26,432 bases of DNA from Gammaproteobacteria bacterium. GTDB taxonomy: Bacteria > Pseudomonadota > Gammaproteobacteria > Pseudomonadales > Azotimanducaceae. Made by a program: the position numbers and the translations under genes. Shown here one piece after another: positions 16,711 through 23,785 of this stretch. Every line of letters starts with the position of its first letter. The first letter of the stretch is position 1. The notes beneath the pieces were generated by a model. That model was not told the DNA's origin, made no database searches, and saw nothing but the letters and a program-made list of their open reading frames with translations. The stretch spans positions 35,183-61,614 of the forward strand of contig PASO01000017.1 of NCBI GenBank assembly GCA_002712135.1, written 5' to 3'.

Positions 16711-17871
16711 GTGAGTAAAATTACCCGAATAACAGTCCAGGCCTATGCTTATCAGCTCGATGATTTTGGTTTGTCACCAATCATTCATAAGAAAGGTGTC
16801 AGCCTGTCGCTTTCGAAGTTCGTCGTCTCTATTGAGACTGATGACGGACTGCGCGGTAGCTATGCACCGCACTTCGGTGCGACAAGTCATGCCCTGGCGC
16901 AGGTAAACGCCATGGCGCCAACGTTGGTCGGTCAGAACGCTGAACATCGCGAGCGGATTTTCGAACGGCTCAAGATCGAATTCAGGCATTTTGACAAAGT
17001 GGGGATTGCAGCGCTGGACAGTGCCCTGTGGGACCTTGCGGGCAAGAAACATGGAGCATCTGTGGCCGAGTTGCTTGGTGGTTACCGAGAGCGCTTGCCG
17101 GTATACGCTAGCACCTACCCTGGGCACAAAGAGTCTGAAAGTCTTAACTGCGTGGAAAGTTATGCGGACTTTGCAGAGGACTGCCAGGAACGTGGAATTC
17201 CGGCTTTCAAGATCCACGGTTTTCATGCCGGAGTCTCGCAGAGTGAAATTGAAATCATGACCGCGGTTCGACATCGAGTTGGCGATGGCATGAGACTAAT
17301 GATAGATCCTGCATCAAGCCTGAAGTCGTTTTCGGATGCTGTGGAGGTGGGGCGTGCCTGTGATGATCTTAAGTTTTTCTGGTATGAGGATCCTTATCGC
17401 GATGCCTCTTCAAGTGCAGCCGCCCATAAACGACTGCGGGATTTCATTAAGACACCAATGTTGATCGCAGAGCATATTCGTGGGTTCGAACAGAAAGCTG
17501 ATTTCGTGCTGGCTGGTGGTACCGATATTATGCATATCGATCCGGAACTGGATGGCGGAATCACTGGTACCATGAAGCTTGCCCACTTCTGCGATGCGAT
17601 TGGTATGGACGTTCAGTTACACACGGCCGCGCCCATACACCGACATTGTATGGCTGCGATGTTCAATACCCACTACTATGAGCTGGCACTGATTGCCCCT
17701 GGTGTGTGGAACTTTTTTCAGCCACCTATCTACACCGACGACTACAGCGATCAGCTGGATGACTTGGATAGCGATGGTTGCGTGCCTGTGCCTAGCGGTC
17801 CTGGTCTGGGTGTGACCTATGATTGGGACAAAATCAATCGTTGGGAAACCGCGCGAGAAGTCTACGAATAG
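16711..17871 (+). CDS. Enolase superfamily (mandelate racemase/muconate lactonizing type) enzyme
   Basis: I place the start at GTG 16711 (MSKITRITVQAY); a TTG at 16699 is in frame but has no better ribosome site. Numbering from the TTG (390 residues), the three metal ligands are Asp203 (LMIDPASS), Glu230 (FWYEDPYRD) and Glu258 (IAEHIRG). Lys171 and His173 form a KxH motif (AFKIHGF) at the end of the second barrel strand, where many relatives have KxK. Asp281 (HIDPELDGGITG) and His308 (VQLHTAAPIH) look like the His-Asp dyad of the mandelate-racemase group. Such enzymes abstract the alpha proton of a carboxylate for racemisation, cycloisomerisation or acid-sugar dehydration. Next to a GPH symporter, a sugar-acid dehydratase is as likely as an aromatic role. 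Confidence 0.9.
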   Translation: MSKITRITVQAYAYQLDDFGLSPIIHKKGVSLSLSKFVVSIETDDGLRGSYAPHFGATSHALAQVNAMAPTLVGQNAEHRERIFERLKIEFRHFDKVGIAALDSALWDLAGKKHGASVAELLGGYRERLPVYASTYPGHKESESLNCVESYADFAEDCQERGIPAFKIHGFHAGVSQSEIEIMTAVRHRVGDGMRLMIDPASSLKSFSDAVEVGRACDDLKFFWYEDPYRDASSSAAAHKRLRDFIKTPMLIAEHIRGFEQKADFVLAGGTDIMHIDPELDGGITGTMKLAHFCDAIGMDVQLHTAAPIHRHCMAAMFNTHYYELALIAPGVWNFFQPPIYTDDYSDQLDDLDSDGCVPVPSGPGLGVTYDWDKINRWETAREVYE

Positions 17872-17889
17872 CCTTATCCTTTATAAAAA

Positions 17890-17959
17890 CACACTATTAA
17901 TCGATACCTGTTTACTGAACTGATCCACGGTGACACAGCCCCGTGATTGCGTTAGTGTG
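17890..17959. repeat. Nested inverted repeats in the gap before the YghU-type gene
   Basis: CACACTA (17890-17896) pairs with TAGTGTG (17953-17959), and inside it CACGG (17926-17930) pairs with CCGTG (17941-17945). No T-run follows, so it is not a standard terminator. It could be an mRNA structure or overlapping operator half-sites in the 129-base gap, or chance. Confidence 0.25.
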
Positions 17960-18000
17960 CTTCGTTAACCAAGCTGACAAAACCTATCGGAACAATAACA

Positions 18001-18846
18001 ATGGATGATTCCACAACCTATGTCCCTCCGAAAATCTGGCAATGGAAAGAAGACAAGGAAAGTAAATTTGCCAGCATTAACCGTCCTATCTCTGGCCCGA
18101 CCCATGACAAGGAGTTGCCGGTAGGTAAGCATCCTTTGCAGCTTTATTCTCTAGCAACTCCGAACGGCGTCAAGATTACGGTCCTGCTAGAAGAACTTTT
18201 GGCAATTGGCAAAGAGGGCGCAGAGTACGATGCGTGGCTCATCAATATTAGCGATGGCGACCAGTTCGGTAGCGGCTTCGTTGAAATTAATCCTAACTCC
18301 AAGATACCCGCCATGGCTGATCACACCACGACACCGCCTACAAGAATATTCGAGTCGGCCTCGATAATGCTGTACCTAGCTGAAAAGTTTGAAGCCTTCG
18401 TTCCCCTGCAGGGTTCTGAACGAGCGGAATGTCTATCCTGGCTCTTTTGGCAGATGGGTAGTGCGCCCTATCTGGGTGGCGGCTTTGGTCATTTTTATGC
18501 CTACGCGCCGGAGAAATGGGAATATCCGATTAATCGCTATGCCATGGAAATCAAACGTCAATTAGATGTTCTTGATCGTGAACTATCGTCACGACAATTT
18601 CTTTGTGGTGACGAATACAATATTGCTGATATGGCGATCTATAGTTGGTATGGTCAGCTGGTTGTGACGGGCCTGTATGACTCCAAGGAATTTCTTGACG
18701 TGGACTCCTATACGAACCTTGTGCGGTGGGCAACCGAAATCCATAATCGACCGGCAGTAAAACGTGGTAGGAAAGTCAATCGACCTAGCGCCAGTGGCAT
18801 TGCCGAGCGACATGACGCCAGCGATCTGGATGCGCTTGAAAAGTAG
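18001..18846 (+). CDS. yghU: YghU-type (Nu-class) glutathione transferase
   Basis: 281 residues that match E. coli YghU closely in remembered sequence across the whole length: SINRPISGPTHDKELPVGKH, PLQLYSLATPNGVKI, AEYDAWLINISDGDQF, FVEINPNSKIPAM, ESASIMLYLAEKF, GGGFGHFYAYAP, FLCGDEYNIADMAIYSWYG and the C-terminal HDASD. It has the family's N-terminal extension before the thioredoxin fold. E. coli YghU has disulfide-bond reductase activity and binds two glutathiones per active site; Nu-class relatives remove glutathione from thioether intermediates, including in bacterial lignin aryl-ether breakdown. A similar glutathione-releasing role after the upstream GST would fit here, but that is inference. 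It leads into the symporter gene after 34 bases. Confidence 0.93.
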   Translation: MDDSTTYVPPKIWQWKEDKESKFASINRPISGPTHDKELPVGKHPLQLYSLATPNGVKITVLLEELLAIGKEGAEYDAWLINISDGDQFGSGFVEINPNSKIPAMADHTTTPPTRIFESASIMLYLAEKFEAFVPLQGSERAECLSWLFWQMGSAPYLGGGFGHFYAYAPEKWEYPINRYAMEIKRQLDVLDRELSSRQFLCGDEYNIADMAIYSWYGQLVVTGLYDSKEFLDVDSYTNLVRWATEIHNRPAVKRGRKVNRPSASGIAERHDASDLDALEK

Positions 18847-18880
18847 TAGCCTCCCAACTTCATAAATAGGAATTAGTCCA

Positions 18881-20266
18881 TTGAGCCAGTTGACTCGAGT
18901 GGAAGGACTTCCGGCATACACAACCTGGGGGTATGGTGTTGGAAATGCTGCTTTCTCTTTTTTAGGGCTGGTGATTTCTGTCAACTTGCAGTTTTTCTAT
19001 ACTGATGTTGTTGGTCTGGGAGCATTGCTCGTTGCGTGGGCGCTATTAATAGCAAGATTGTTCGATGCATTTACAGATCCACTTATCGGTTGGGCTTCAG
19101 ATCAAACGGATACTAGAATTGGCAGGCGTAGGCCCTGGATTTTTGGCGCCGCTATTCCAATCGCGATCGCGTTTTACTTTCTGTTTTCTCCGCCGATTCT
19201 GGAGAATCCGGCGGATAGTCAGACCTATCTTCTGGGTTATATGTTGAGTTTCTATATTCTGCTCTACCTGTTCTGGACCATTGGTGCTGTTCCTTATTTC
19301 AGCCTTGGGGCAGAGTTGACAGATGACTACCACGAGCGTGTAAAGCTGATAGCCGTTCGTGAAGTATGCGCCTTAACTGGATTGTTGCTAGCGACAGCGG
19401 CCCCGGCTTTTTTGATCTACAAGTTCGAGGGTGGTGACGGTTACTCTATCATGGGAGCGGTGCTGGGTTGTGGTGCGGCACTTATCCTGACCATCTCTGG
19501 CTCAGTTGTTAAGGAACGTCCAGAGTTTCGCGGTCGTGAAAAAATGCGACCCTTTGAAAGCTGGATAAAGACCTTCGACAACAAACATTTTAGACGGCTT
19601 TTGTTGGCGTTCTTTTTTAATGGTATTGGCGCCGCGGTACCGGCTGTTCTCGTTATCTATGTATCAATCTATATCATTGGTACGCCGACTTGGTGGTCAC
19701 AAATGATGCCCGGATGGTGGCCGACTTGGGCATTTTACCTGCAGCTTTATATATTTTCGGGCATTTGCTCAATCCCATTCTGGAACTATCTCGCTAAGGT
19801 TTGGGGCAAGAGAAATACTTGGGGAGCCGGTATTGCACTGGCGACTGCAGTGACCATTGCGGTGTGGTGGGGCCAGGAAGGTGATGTTGGGTATTTTGCG
19901 ATTCTGTTGATTCTTAGCGGCTTTTCTTTTGGCAACACTATGACGCTACCACCTTCGATGGTGGCCGATGTCATTGACTATGATGAGTCCTTAACTGGCA
20001 GACGTCGAGAGGGCTCTTATTTTTCCATCTGGACATTCGTGCACAAGCTGGGAGGTGCGGTGTGTGGTTTTGCCGCTCTGCAGGTGCTTGGCTACATGGG
20101 ATACGAACCAGGCGTTCCACAGACTGAACAGGTGAAATTCTGGTTGATGTTTTTGTTCTCTTGGTTTCCGGCATTGTTTTATATGTTGGCGGCCATCGTT
20201 CTATTCCGGTATGACTTTTCCGCAGCTGATCTTAAAGACACGCAGATACAACTTGGCCGTGCGTAA
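18881..20266 (+). CDS. GPH family (MelB-type) sugar:cation symporter, MFS fold
   Basis: 461 residues with about 12 membrane helices, starting at TTG with AGGAA upstream. The hallmark of glycoside-pentoside-hexuronide symporters is clear in the second helix and loop 2-3: FDAFTDPLIGWASDQTDTR followed by GRRRPWI. Helices 1-6 and 7-12 are separated by a cytoplasmic loop (KERPEFRGREKMRPFESWIK). These inner-membrane carriers bring in sugars, uronides or other organic acids with H+ or Na+. Position after the GST and enolase-superfamily genes suggests it imports the substrate of that cluster, for instance a glycoside, uronate or related acid. It is the last gene before a non-coding gap. Confidence 0.92.
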   Translation: MSQLTRVEGLPAYTTWGYGVGNAAFSFLGLVISVNLQFFYTDVVGLGALLVAWALLIARLFDAFTDPLIGWASDQTDTRIGRRRPWIFGAAIPIAIAFYFLFSPPILENPADSQTYLLGYMLSFYILLYLFWTIGAVPYFSLGAELTDDYHERVKLIAVREVCALTGLLLATAAPAFLIYKFEGGDGYSIMGAVLGCGAALILTISGSVVKERPEFRGREKMRPFESWIKTFDNKHFRRLLLAFFFNGIGAAVPAVLVIYVSIYIIGTPTWWSQMMPGWWPTWAFYLQLYIFSGICSIPFWNYLAKVWGKRNTWGAGIALATAVTIAVWWGQEGDVGYFAILLILSGFSFGNTMTLPPSMVADVIDYDESLTGRRREGSYFSIWTFVHKLGGAVCGFAALQVLGYMGYEPGVPQTEQVKFWLMFLFSWFPALFYMLAAIVLFRYDFSAADLKDTQIQLGRA

Positions 20267-20320
20267 GAGGCGATCGTGAAAAATCTCTGTAATAAAATAT
20301 CAGTCTGTAAGATACCGTTA

Positions 20321-20352
20321 TTAGTTTGGTAAGCCCAAGTAGCATAAACTAA
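20321..20352. promoter_or_regulatory. Inverted repeat next to a TATAAT box
   Basis: TTAGTTT (20321-20327) and AAACTAA (20346-20352) are perfect inverted repeats with an 18-base spacer in an AT-rich stretch. A TATAAT at 20369-20374 follows 16 bases later, and then the relic thiolase start with an AGAGGA ribosome site. This looks like a promoter with an operator over the -35 region, now perhaps serving the genes from 20775 on. No good -35 hexamer is seen. Confidence 0.35.
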
Positions 20353-20409
20353 CTCAGAAAATATCATCTATAATTAAATAACCTGACTAATCGAACAGAG
20401 GACAGAAAC

Positions 20410-20532
20410 ATGCGAGAAGCATTTATTGTATAAGCCGCCAGAACCTCAATCGGCCAAGCCTACCAGGTATCGTTCAATGACACTGGGTCTGTAAATGCTA
20501 TGCCAGCGACGTTTATTGAGTGCTTCCAGTGA
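20410..20532 (+). pseudogene. Decayed N-terminus of a thiolase (acetyl-CoA acyltransferase)
   Basis: Behind a good ribosome site (AGAGGACAGAAAC) the frame reads MREAFIV-stop-AARTSIGQAY, then QVSFNDTGSVNAMP and a second stop at 20530. This matches the almost invariant thiolase opening MREAVIVxxARTPIGKAYRGxFN. The in-frame TAA replaces one residue. Nothing recognisable of the remaining ~370 residues follows, so the gene has been truncated by deletion as well as stopped. Acyl-CoA thiolases perform the last step of beta-oxidation. Confidence 0.75.
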
Positions 20533-20774
20533 GGATCTGAGCTTTTTCTCAGTGTGTAAAAACACATCATAAATGTACCGAACTCCACTTCAGTTGGGCT
20601 CGACTAATCTGTTGGAAGCCAGGCAAGCCACGCTCGCATAAGCTGCCCAATGAGATGCTTGATTGGATTCCATGAGTTTCTCATTACCCCGGTTGGGTGT
20701 ATGGATAGACTATCTTCGGTATGGTTGCACCTCTTGATTCATTAGGACTAAATCAATAAACACGAGAAAAATGA
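20533..20774. other. Non-coding stretch between the thiolase relic and the third GST
   Basis: About 240 bases with no gene. Two small adjacent hairpins (CTGAG-N6-CTCAG at 20537-20552 and TGTGT-AAAA-ACACA at 20553-20566) follow the relic. No further thiolase segment could be recognised in any plus frame. The GST start at 20775 has only a weak ribosome site. Confidence 0.5.
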
Positions 20775-21818
20775 ATGAAAGAAGCTGATTTCGAAGGACA
20801 GATTGCCATTAAGGGCTCGCCCGGTTCACCCTACACGAGAAAAATGTTGGCGGTGTTGCGTTACCGGCGTATTCCCTATCGTTACCTGCAGACTCAGATA
20901 TCGGCGCAGTACGATCTGCCCGCTGCGAAGGTTGTACTCCAGCCTACTTTCTATTGGCCAGGAAGGGATGGCGAACTCGAAGCTGTCGTCGATTCAACGC
21001 CGATTATTCGCGAACTTGAAGTCATGTATCACGGGCGCTCGATCATTCCAAACGATCCTGTTGTGGCGTTTCTTGATTATCTGATTGAGGACTATGCGGA
21101 TGAGTGGGTCACCAAGGCAATGTTTCACTATCGATGGCACTTTGACAAAGACGCGACACAGGGCGGTTTGATGCTGCCAAGGTGGGGTCACGTGACCTCG
21201 CAGGAAGAGAAAATTTCTCCAATGAGTGATGCAATTCGTGATCGACAGGTGAACCGTCTTTACGTTGTGGGTAGCAATGATACGACCGCTCCAGTGATAG
21301 AGGCCTCTTACCTGAGGCTGCTGGACATTCTGGATACGCACATTCGCAGTGGTCCTTACGTGCTCGGATCGCGACCATCCGCCTGTGACTTTGGATTATA
21401 CGGACAACTCACCCAGTTGACGCATTTCGACCCAACGCCCATGGCTATCTGTCTTGAGCGCACACCCCAAGTCTTTGCCTGGGTTGATATGCTCTCAGAC
21501 CTTTCGGGTGAATTCGCACCGGAAGATGGGTGGTATGAACGGGATGTGCTACCGGAAACCCTGTCTCTTCTGCTGCAGGAAATAGGCAGAGTCTACGTTC
21601 CCGCGTTGCTGGCTAATTCGGCAGCTATTGAAACCGGTGCCGATACTGTGCAAACCACGATTGACGGACAGGAGTGGACTCAGACACCGTTTCCTTATCA
21701 AGCGCGCTGTCTTACCTGGTTGCGTCAGGCATACGCCAGGCTTGATGAAGGGGACCGCGAGTATGTGGACGACATTATTGCAGGCACCAGTATCGAGATG
21801 TTATTTGTTAAACCATGA
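20775..21818 (+). CDS. Long glutathione S-transferase family protein
   Basis: 347 residues, longer than ordinary GSTs (200-250). The N-terminal thioredoxin-fold domain shows IKGSPGSPYTRKMLAVLRYRRIPY, with SPYTRK in the place of the catalytic motif. QPTFYWPG and DSTPIIRELE follow; in the latter the usual Glu-Ser pair is replaced by Asp-Ser-Thr. The helical C-terminal domain carries GPYVLGSRPSACDFGLYGQL, the conserved GST C-domain motif. A further ~100 residues (from about 250, TLSLLLQEIGRVYVPALLA onward) lie beyond the standard fold. It sits between two decayed acyl-CoA genes and upstream of the DUF35-thiolase pair. Function unknown; a glutathione-dependent catabolic step is inferred. Confidence 0.82.
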   Translation: MKEADFEGQIAIKGSPGSPYTRKMLAVLRYRRIPYRYLQTQISAQYDLPAAKVVLQPTFYWPGRDGELEAVVDSTPIIRELEVMYHGRSIIPNDPVVAFLDYLIEDYADEWVTKAMFHYRWHFDKDATQGGLMLPRWGHVTSQEEKISPMSDAIRDRQVNRLYVVGSNDTTAPVIEASYLRLLDILDTHIRSGPYVLGSRPSACDFGLYGQLTQLTHFDPTPMAICLERTPQVFAWVDMLSDLSGEFAPEDGWYERDVLPETLSLLLQEIGRVYVPALLANSAAIETGADTVQTTIDGQEWTQTPFPYQARCLTWLRQAYARLDEGDREYVDDIIAGTSIEMLFVKP

Positions 21819-21841
21819 TTGAAATATAAGGAGGAGAGCTG

Positions 21842-22059
21842 ATGGATCTGTCCCTAAACGAAGAACAACTGTTCATACAGGATAGTACAGAACGATGGAT
21901 TCTTAACGATTACAATTTTGACGTTTGGCAAAAGCTCGTTGTAGCACATCCTAACTATAGCCAGGAACACTAGGCGGCGTTTACGGAACTTAGCTGGCTA
22001 TTCCCTTTGCTCAGGAAGATAGTGGTCTGGGCCGCACGGATGCATTGAATACTGGTTGA
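21842..22059 (+). pseudogene. Decayed N-terminus of an acyl-CoA dehydrogenase
   Basis: After a strong ribosome site (AAGGAGGAG) the frame reads MDLSLNEEQLFIQDSTERW, then FDVWQKLVVAHPNYSQEH followed by TAG at 21971, then AAFTELSW. A shift of one base gives LAIPFAQEDSGLGRTDALNTG. The series matches the N-terminal helical domain of acyl-CoA dehydrogenases (MDLxLNEEQxxLQDSVxRF ... WxxxAELGWLALPFPEEYGGLG). The remaining ~300 residues are absent. With the stop and the frameshift it cannot make an enzyme. It directly precedes the DUF35 gene, so its transcript still leads the operon. Confidence 0.8.
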
Positions 22060-22085
22060 TGACACATCCAGAGGAGGATTGCGAT

Positions 22086-22496
22086 ATGGAACAGTACGAC
22101 AAACCGCTACCACTTCCCAGTGCAGAGACTAGAGAGTTCTGGGAAGGTTGCAAACGTGGCGAGCTATTGATGCAGCAGTGTGCAGATTGCGGTACTTATC
22201 GTTTCTTCCCAAGGCCGATGTGCCATGTGTGTAATTCTTTCTCCGCAGAGTGGTCCAAAGTTAGTGGGAGAGGAAAGGTTTTCAGCTGGGTTGTTGTGCA
22301 CCAAGCTAGTCCGGCCTTCGCGGGTGACGTCCCTTACGTTGTGGCATCGGTACAATTGTCCGAACAGGACGACCTGCGGATTTTCGGTAATGTCGAAGGC
22401 TGTTCACCTAAGGACGTTGAGCTCAATATGCCAGTCGAGGTCTTTTTTGACGAGATCACTGAAGATATATCATTACCAAAATGGAAGCCGGCGTAA
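22086..22496 (+). CDS. DUF35 OB-fold acyl-CoA-associated zinc-ribbon protein
   Basis: 136 residues; the ATG at 22086 is chosen because AGGAGG lies about 8 bases upstream, although ten more codons are open in front. The N-terminal helix (SAETREFWEGCKRGELLMQQC) leads into a rubredoxin-like zinc ribbon with Cys32, Cys35, Cys46 and Cys49 (CADCG...CHVC). An OB-fold follows, with GRGKVFSWVVVHQAS and VPYVVASVQL. DUF35 proteins are obligatory partners of thiolase-fold enzymes; the ChsH2 DUF35 domain with Ltp2 forms a steroid side-chain aldolase. A thiolase-like gene follows 50 bases later, so the pair probably makes one complex. Confidence 0.92.
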   Translation: MEQYDKPLPLPSAETREFWEGCKRGELLMQQCADCGTYRFFPRPMCHVCNSFSAEWSKVSGRGKVFSWVVVHQASPAFAGDVPYVVASVQLSEQDDLRIFGNVEGCSPKDVELNMPVEVFFDEITEDISLPKWKPA

Positions 22497-22546
22497 TTGG
22501 TCGTTTGGCTCCACGGGCGTTGTTGTGTAAATAGGCGAAGAAAGCA

Positions 22547-23770
22547 ATGGGTAGTCTAAAAGACAAAGTAGTTATCGCAGGTATCGGGCACTCAGCAACG
22601 GATGGCGGCAGCAAATTTGATAGCAAACAGGAATCGAAGCTTAAAGGTGTCAGTGACGTACAGCTGGCCCTGCAGGCGTGCAAGATGGCGATTGACGACG
22701 CGGGCTTAGCTAGTCAGGATGTCGACGGGATAGGCTGCGCTCACGCATTGGATTCAGCTGCCCCATCGCATCAGATAGCCCTTGGACTGGGGGTTCCCGA
22801 AATCAGTTTCCAGGTCGACAACTATGCTGGTGGCGCAGGATCAATAGCCGTGGTGCAAATGGCGGCAGCAGCCATTGAAGCAGGACTTGCTAGGAACATT
22901 GTCTGCTATCGTGCCATGAAAACAAGCACAGCTGGAAGGCTTACCGGTCATCCTCGAGGGGCTAGTATCTCTCAATTCCCCGATTATCAAAGCGTCACTG
23001 GTGAGGCAGAGTTCATGGCACCCTTTGGGCTAGACAGCGTTCGCATGGAAAACGCCATGAGATGGAAGCGGCACATGATCAAGTATGGCACCAGCAGTGA
23101 GCATACGGGAGCAGTGGCGATAACACACCGTGAGCATGCTGCTTTTAATGATAGGGCACTTGCGCGGCAGCCGATCACAATGGAGGACTACCTGAATTCT
23201 CCGATGGTCGTTGATCCGGTGCGCGAGTTGGATATATGCCTCGCATCGGACGGTGGTTACGCTGTGGTGCTTACCTCTGCGGAGAGTGCCAGAGACCTTA
23301 AACAGTCACCGGTCTATATTATGGGTGCCGCGATGGGAGGTGGGCCGCTTCCCGGTTATGCGTCCGGATTTCCAGCGCAGGCACCGGAACCTGCCGAGGC
23401 GGCTGCTAAATATTTCTCGAAACGGCTCTATAATATGGCTGACGTTGGGCCAAATGACATGGACTTTGCACAGATCTATGACTGTTTTACTTTTGCGGTC
23501 ATCTATCAGCTGGAAGGTTATGGCTTCTGTAAGGAAGGGGAAGGGGGTCCGTTCGTAGAGGACGGACGAATCGCGCTCGGAGGAGAGCTACCGGTAAACA
23601 CTCATGGCGGTCAGCTGTCGGAGGGCTACTTCTGGTCGATGAACCATTTATATGAAGCAGTTCAGCAACTGCGAGGTCATGCCGGAGCTCGTCAGGTTAA
23701 GGATGCTGAAATTGGTCTGGTCACCGGGCATACGGCCCAGGTGGGCAGTGCGCTTATACTACGTAGATAA
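22547..23770 (+). CDS. Thiolase-fold lipid-transfer-type protein (Ltp2-like aldolase candidate)
   Basis: 407 residues of the thiolase fold, start after GAAG. N-terminal KVVIAGIGHSATDGG, the dimer segment DNYAGGAGSIAVVQMAA (residues 91-107), FAQIYDCFTFAVIYQLEGYGF and the C-terminal NTHGGQLSEGY and TGHTAQVGSALILRR blocks. In true thiolases the DNYAGG position carries the nucleophilic Cys (CxSG); here it is Tyr-Ala-Gly, so Claisen chemistry is unlikely. This is the pattern of the nonspecific lipid-transfer/SCP-x-like branch, in which Ltp2 with a DUF35 partner performs retro-aldol cleavage of beta-hydroxyacyl-CoA. The DUF35 gene just upstream supports this; the substrate is not known. Confidence 0.88.
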   Translation: MGSLKDKVVIAGIGHSATDGGSKFDSKQESKLKGVSDVQLALQACKMAIDDAGLASQDVDGIGCAHALDSAAPSHQIALGLGVPEISFQVDNYAGGAGSIAVVQMAAAAIEAGLARNIVCYRAMKTSTAGRLTGHPRGASISQFPDYQSVTGEAEFMAPFGLDSVRMENAMRWKRHMIKYGTSSEHTGAVAITHREHAAFNDRALARQPITMEDYLNSPMVVDPVRELDICLASDGGYAVVLTSAESARDLKQSPVYIMGAAMGGGPLPGYASGFPAQAPEPAEAAAKYFSKRLYNMADVGPNDMDFAQIYDCFTFAVIYQLEGYGFCKEGEGGPFVEDGRIALGGELPVNTHGGQLSEGYFWSMNHLYEAVQQLRGHAGARQVKDAEIGLVTGHTAQVGSALILRR

Positions 23771-23785
23771 AGTAGGAGGTATCAC

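Noticed and set aside
17041..17260. Additional frames within the enolase-superfamily gene.
   Set aside because: They are alternate-frame shadows; the main frame contains all metal ligands and the barrel motifs.
20537..20566. Two adjacent small hairpins (CTGAG/CTCAG and TGTGT/ACACA).
   Set aside because: Five-pair stems without a T-run are expected by chance in an AT-rich decayed region.
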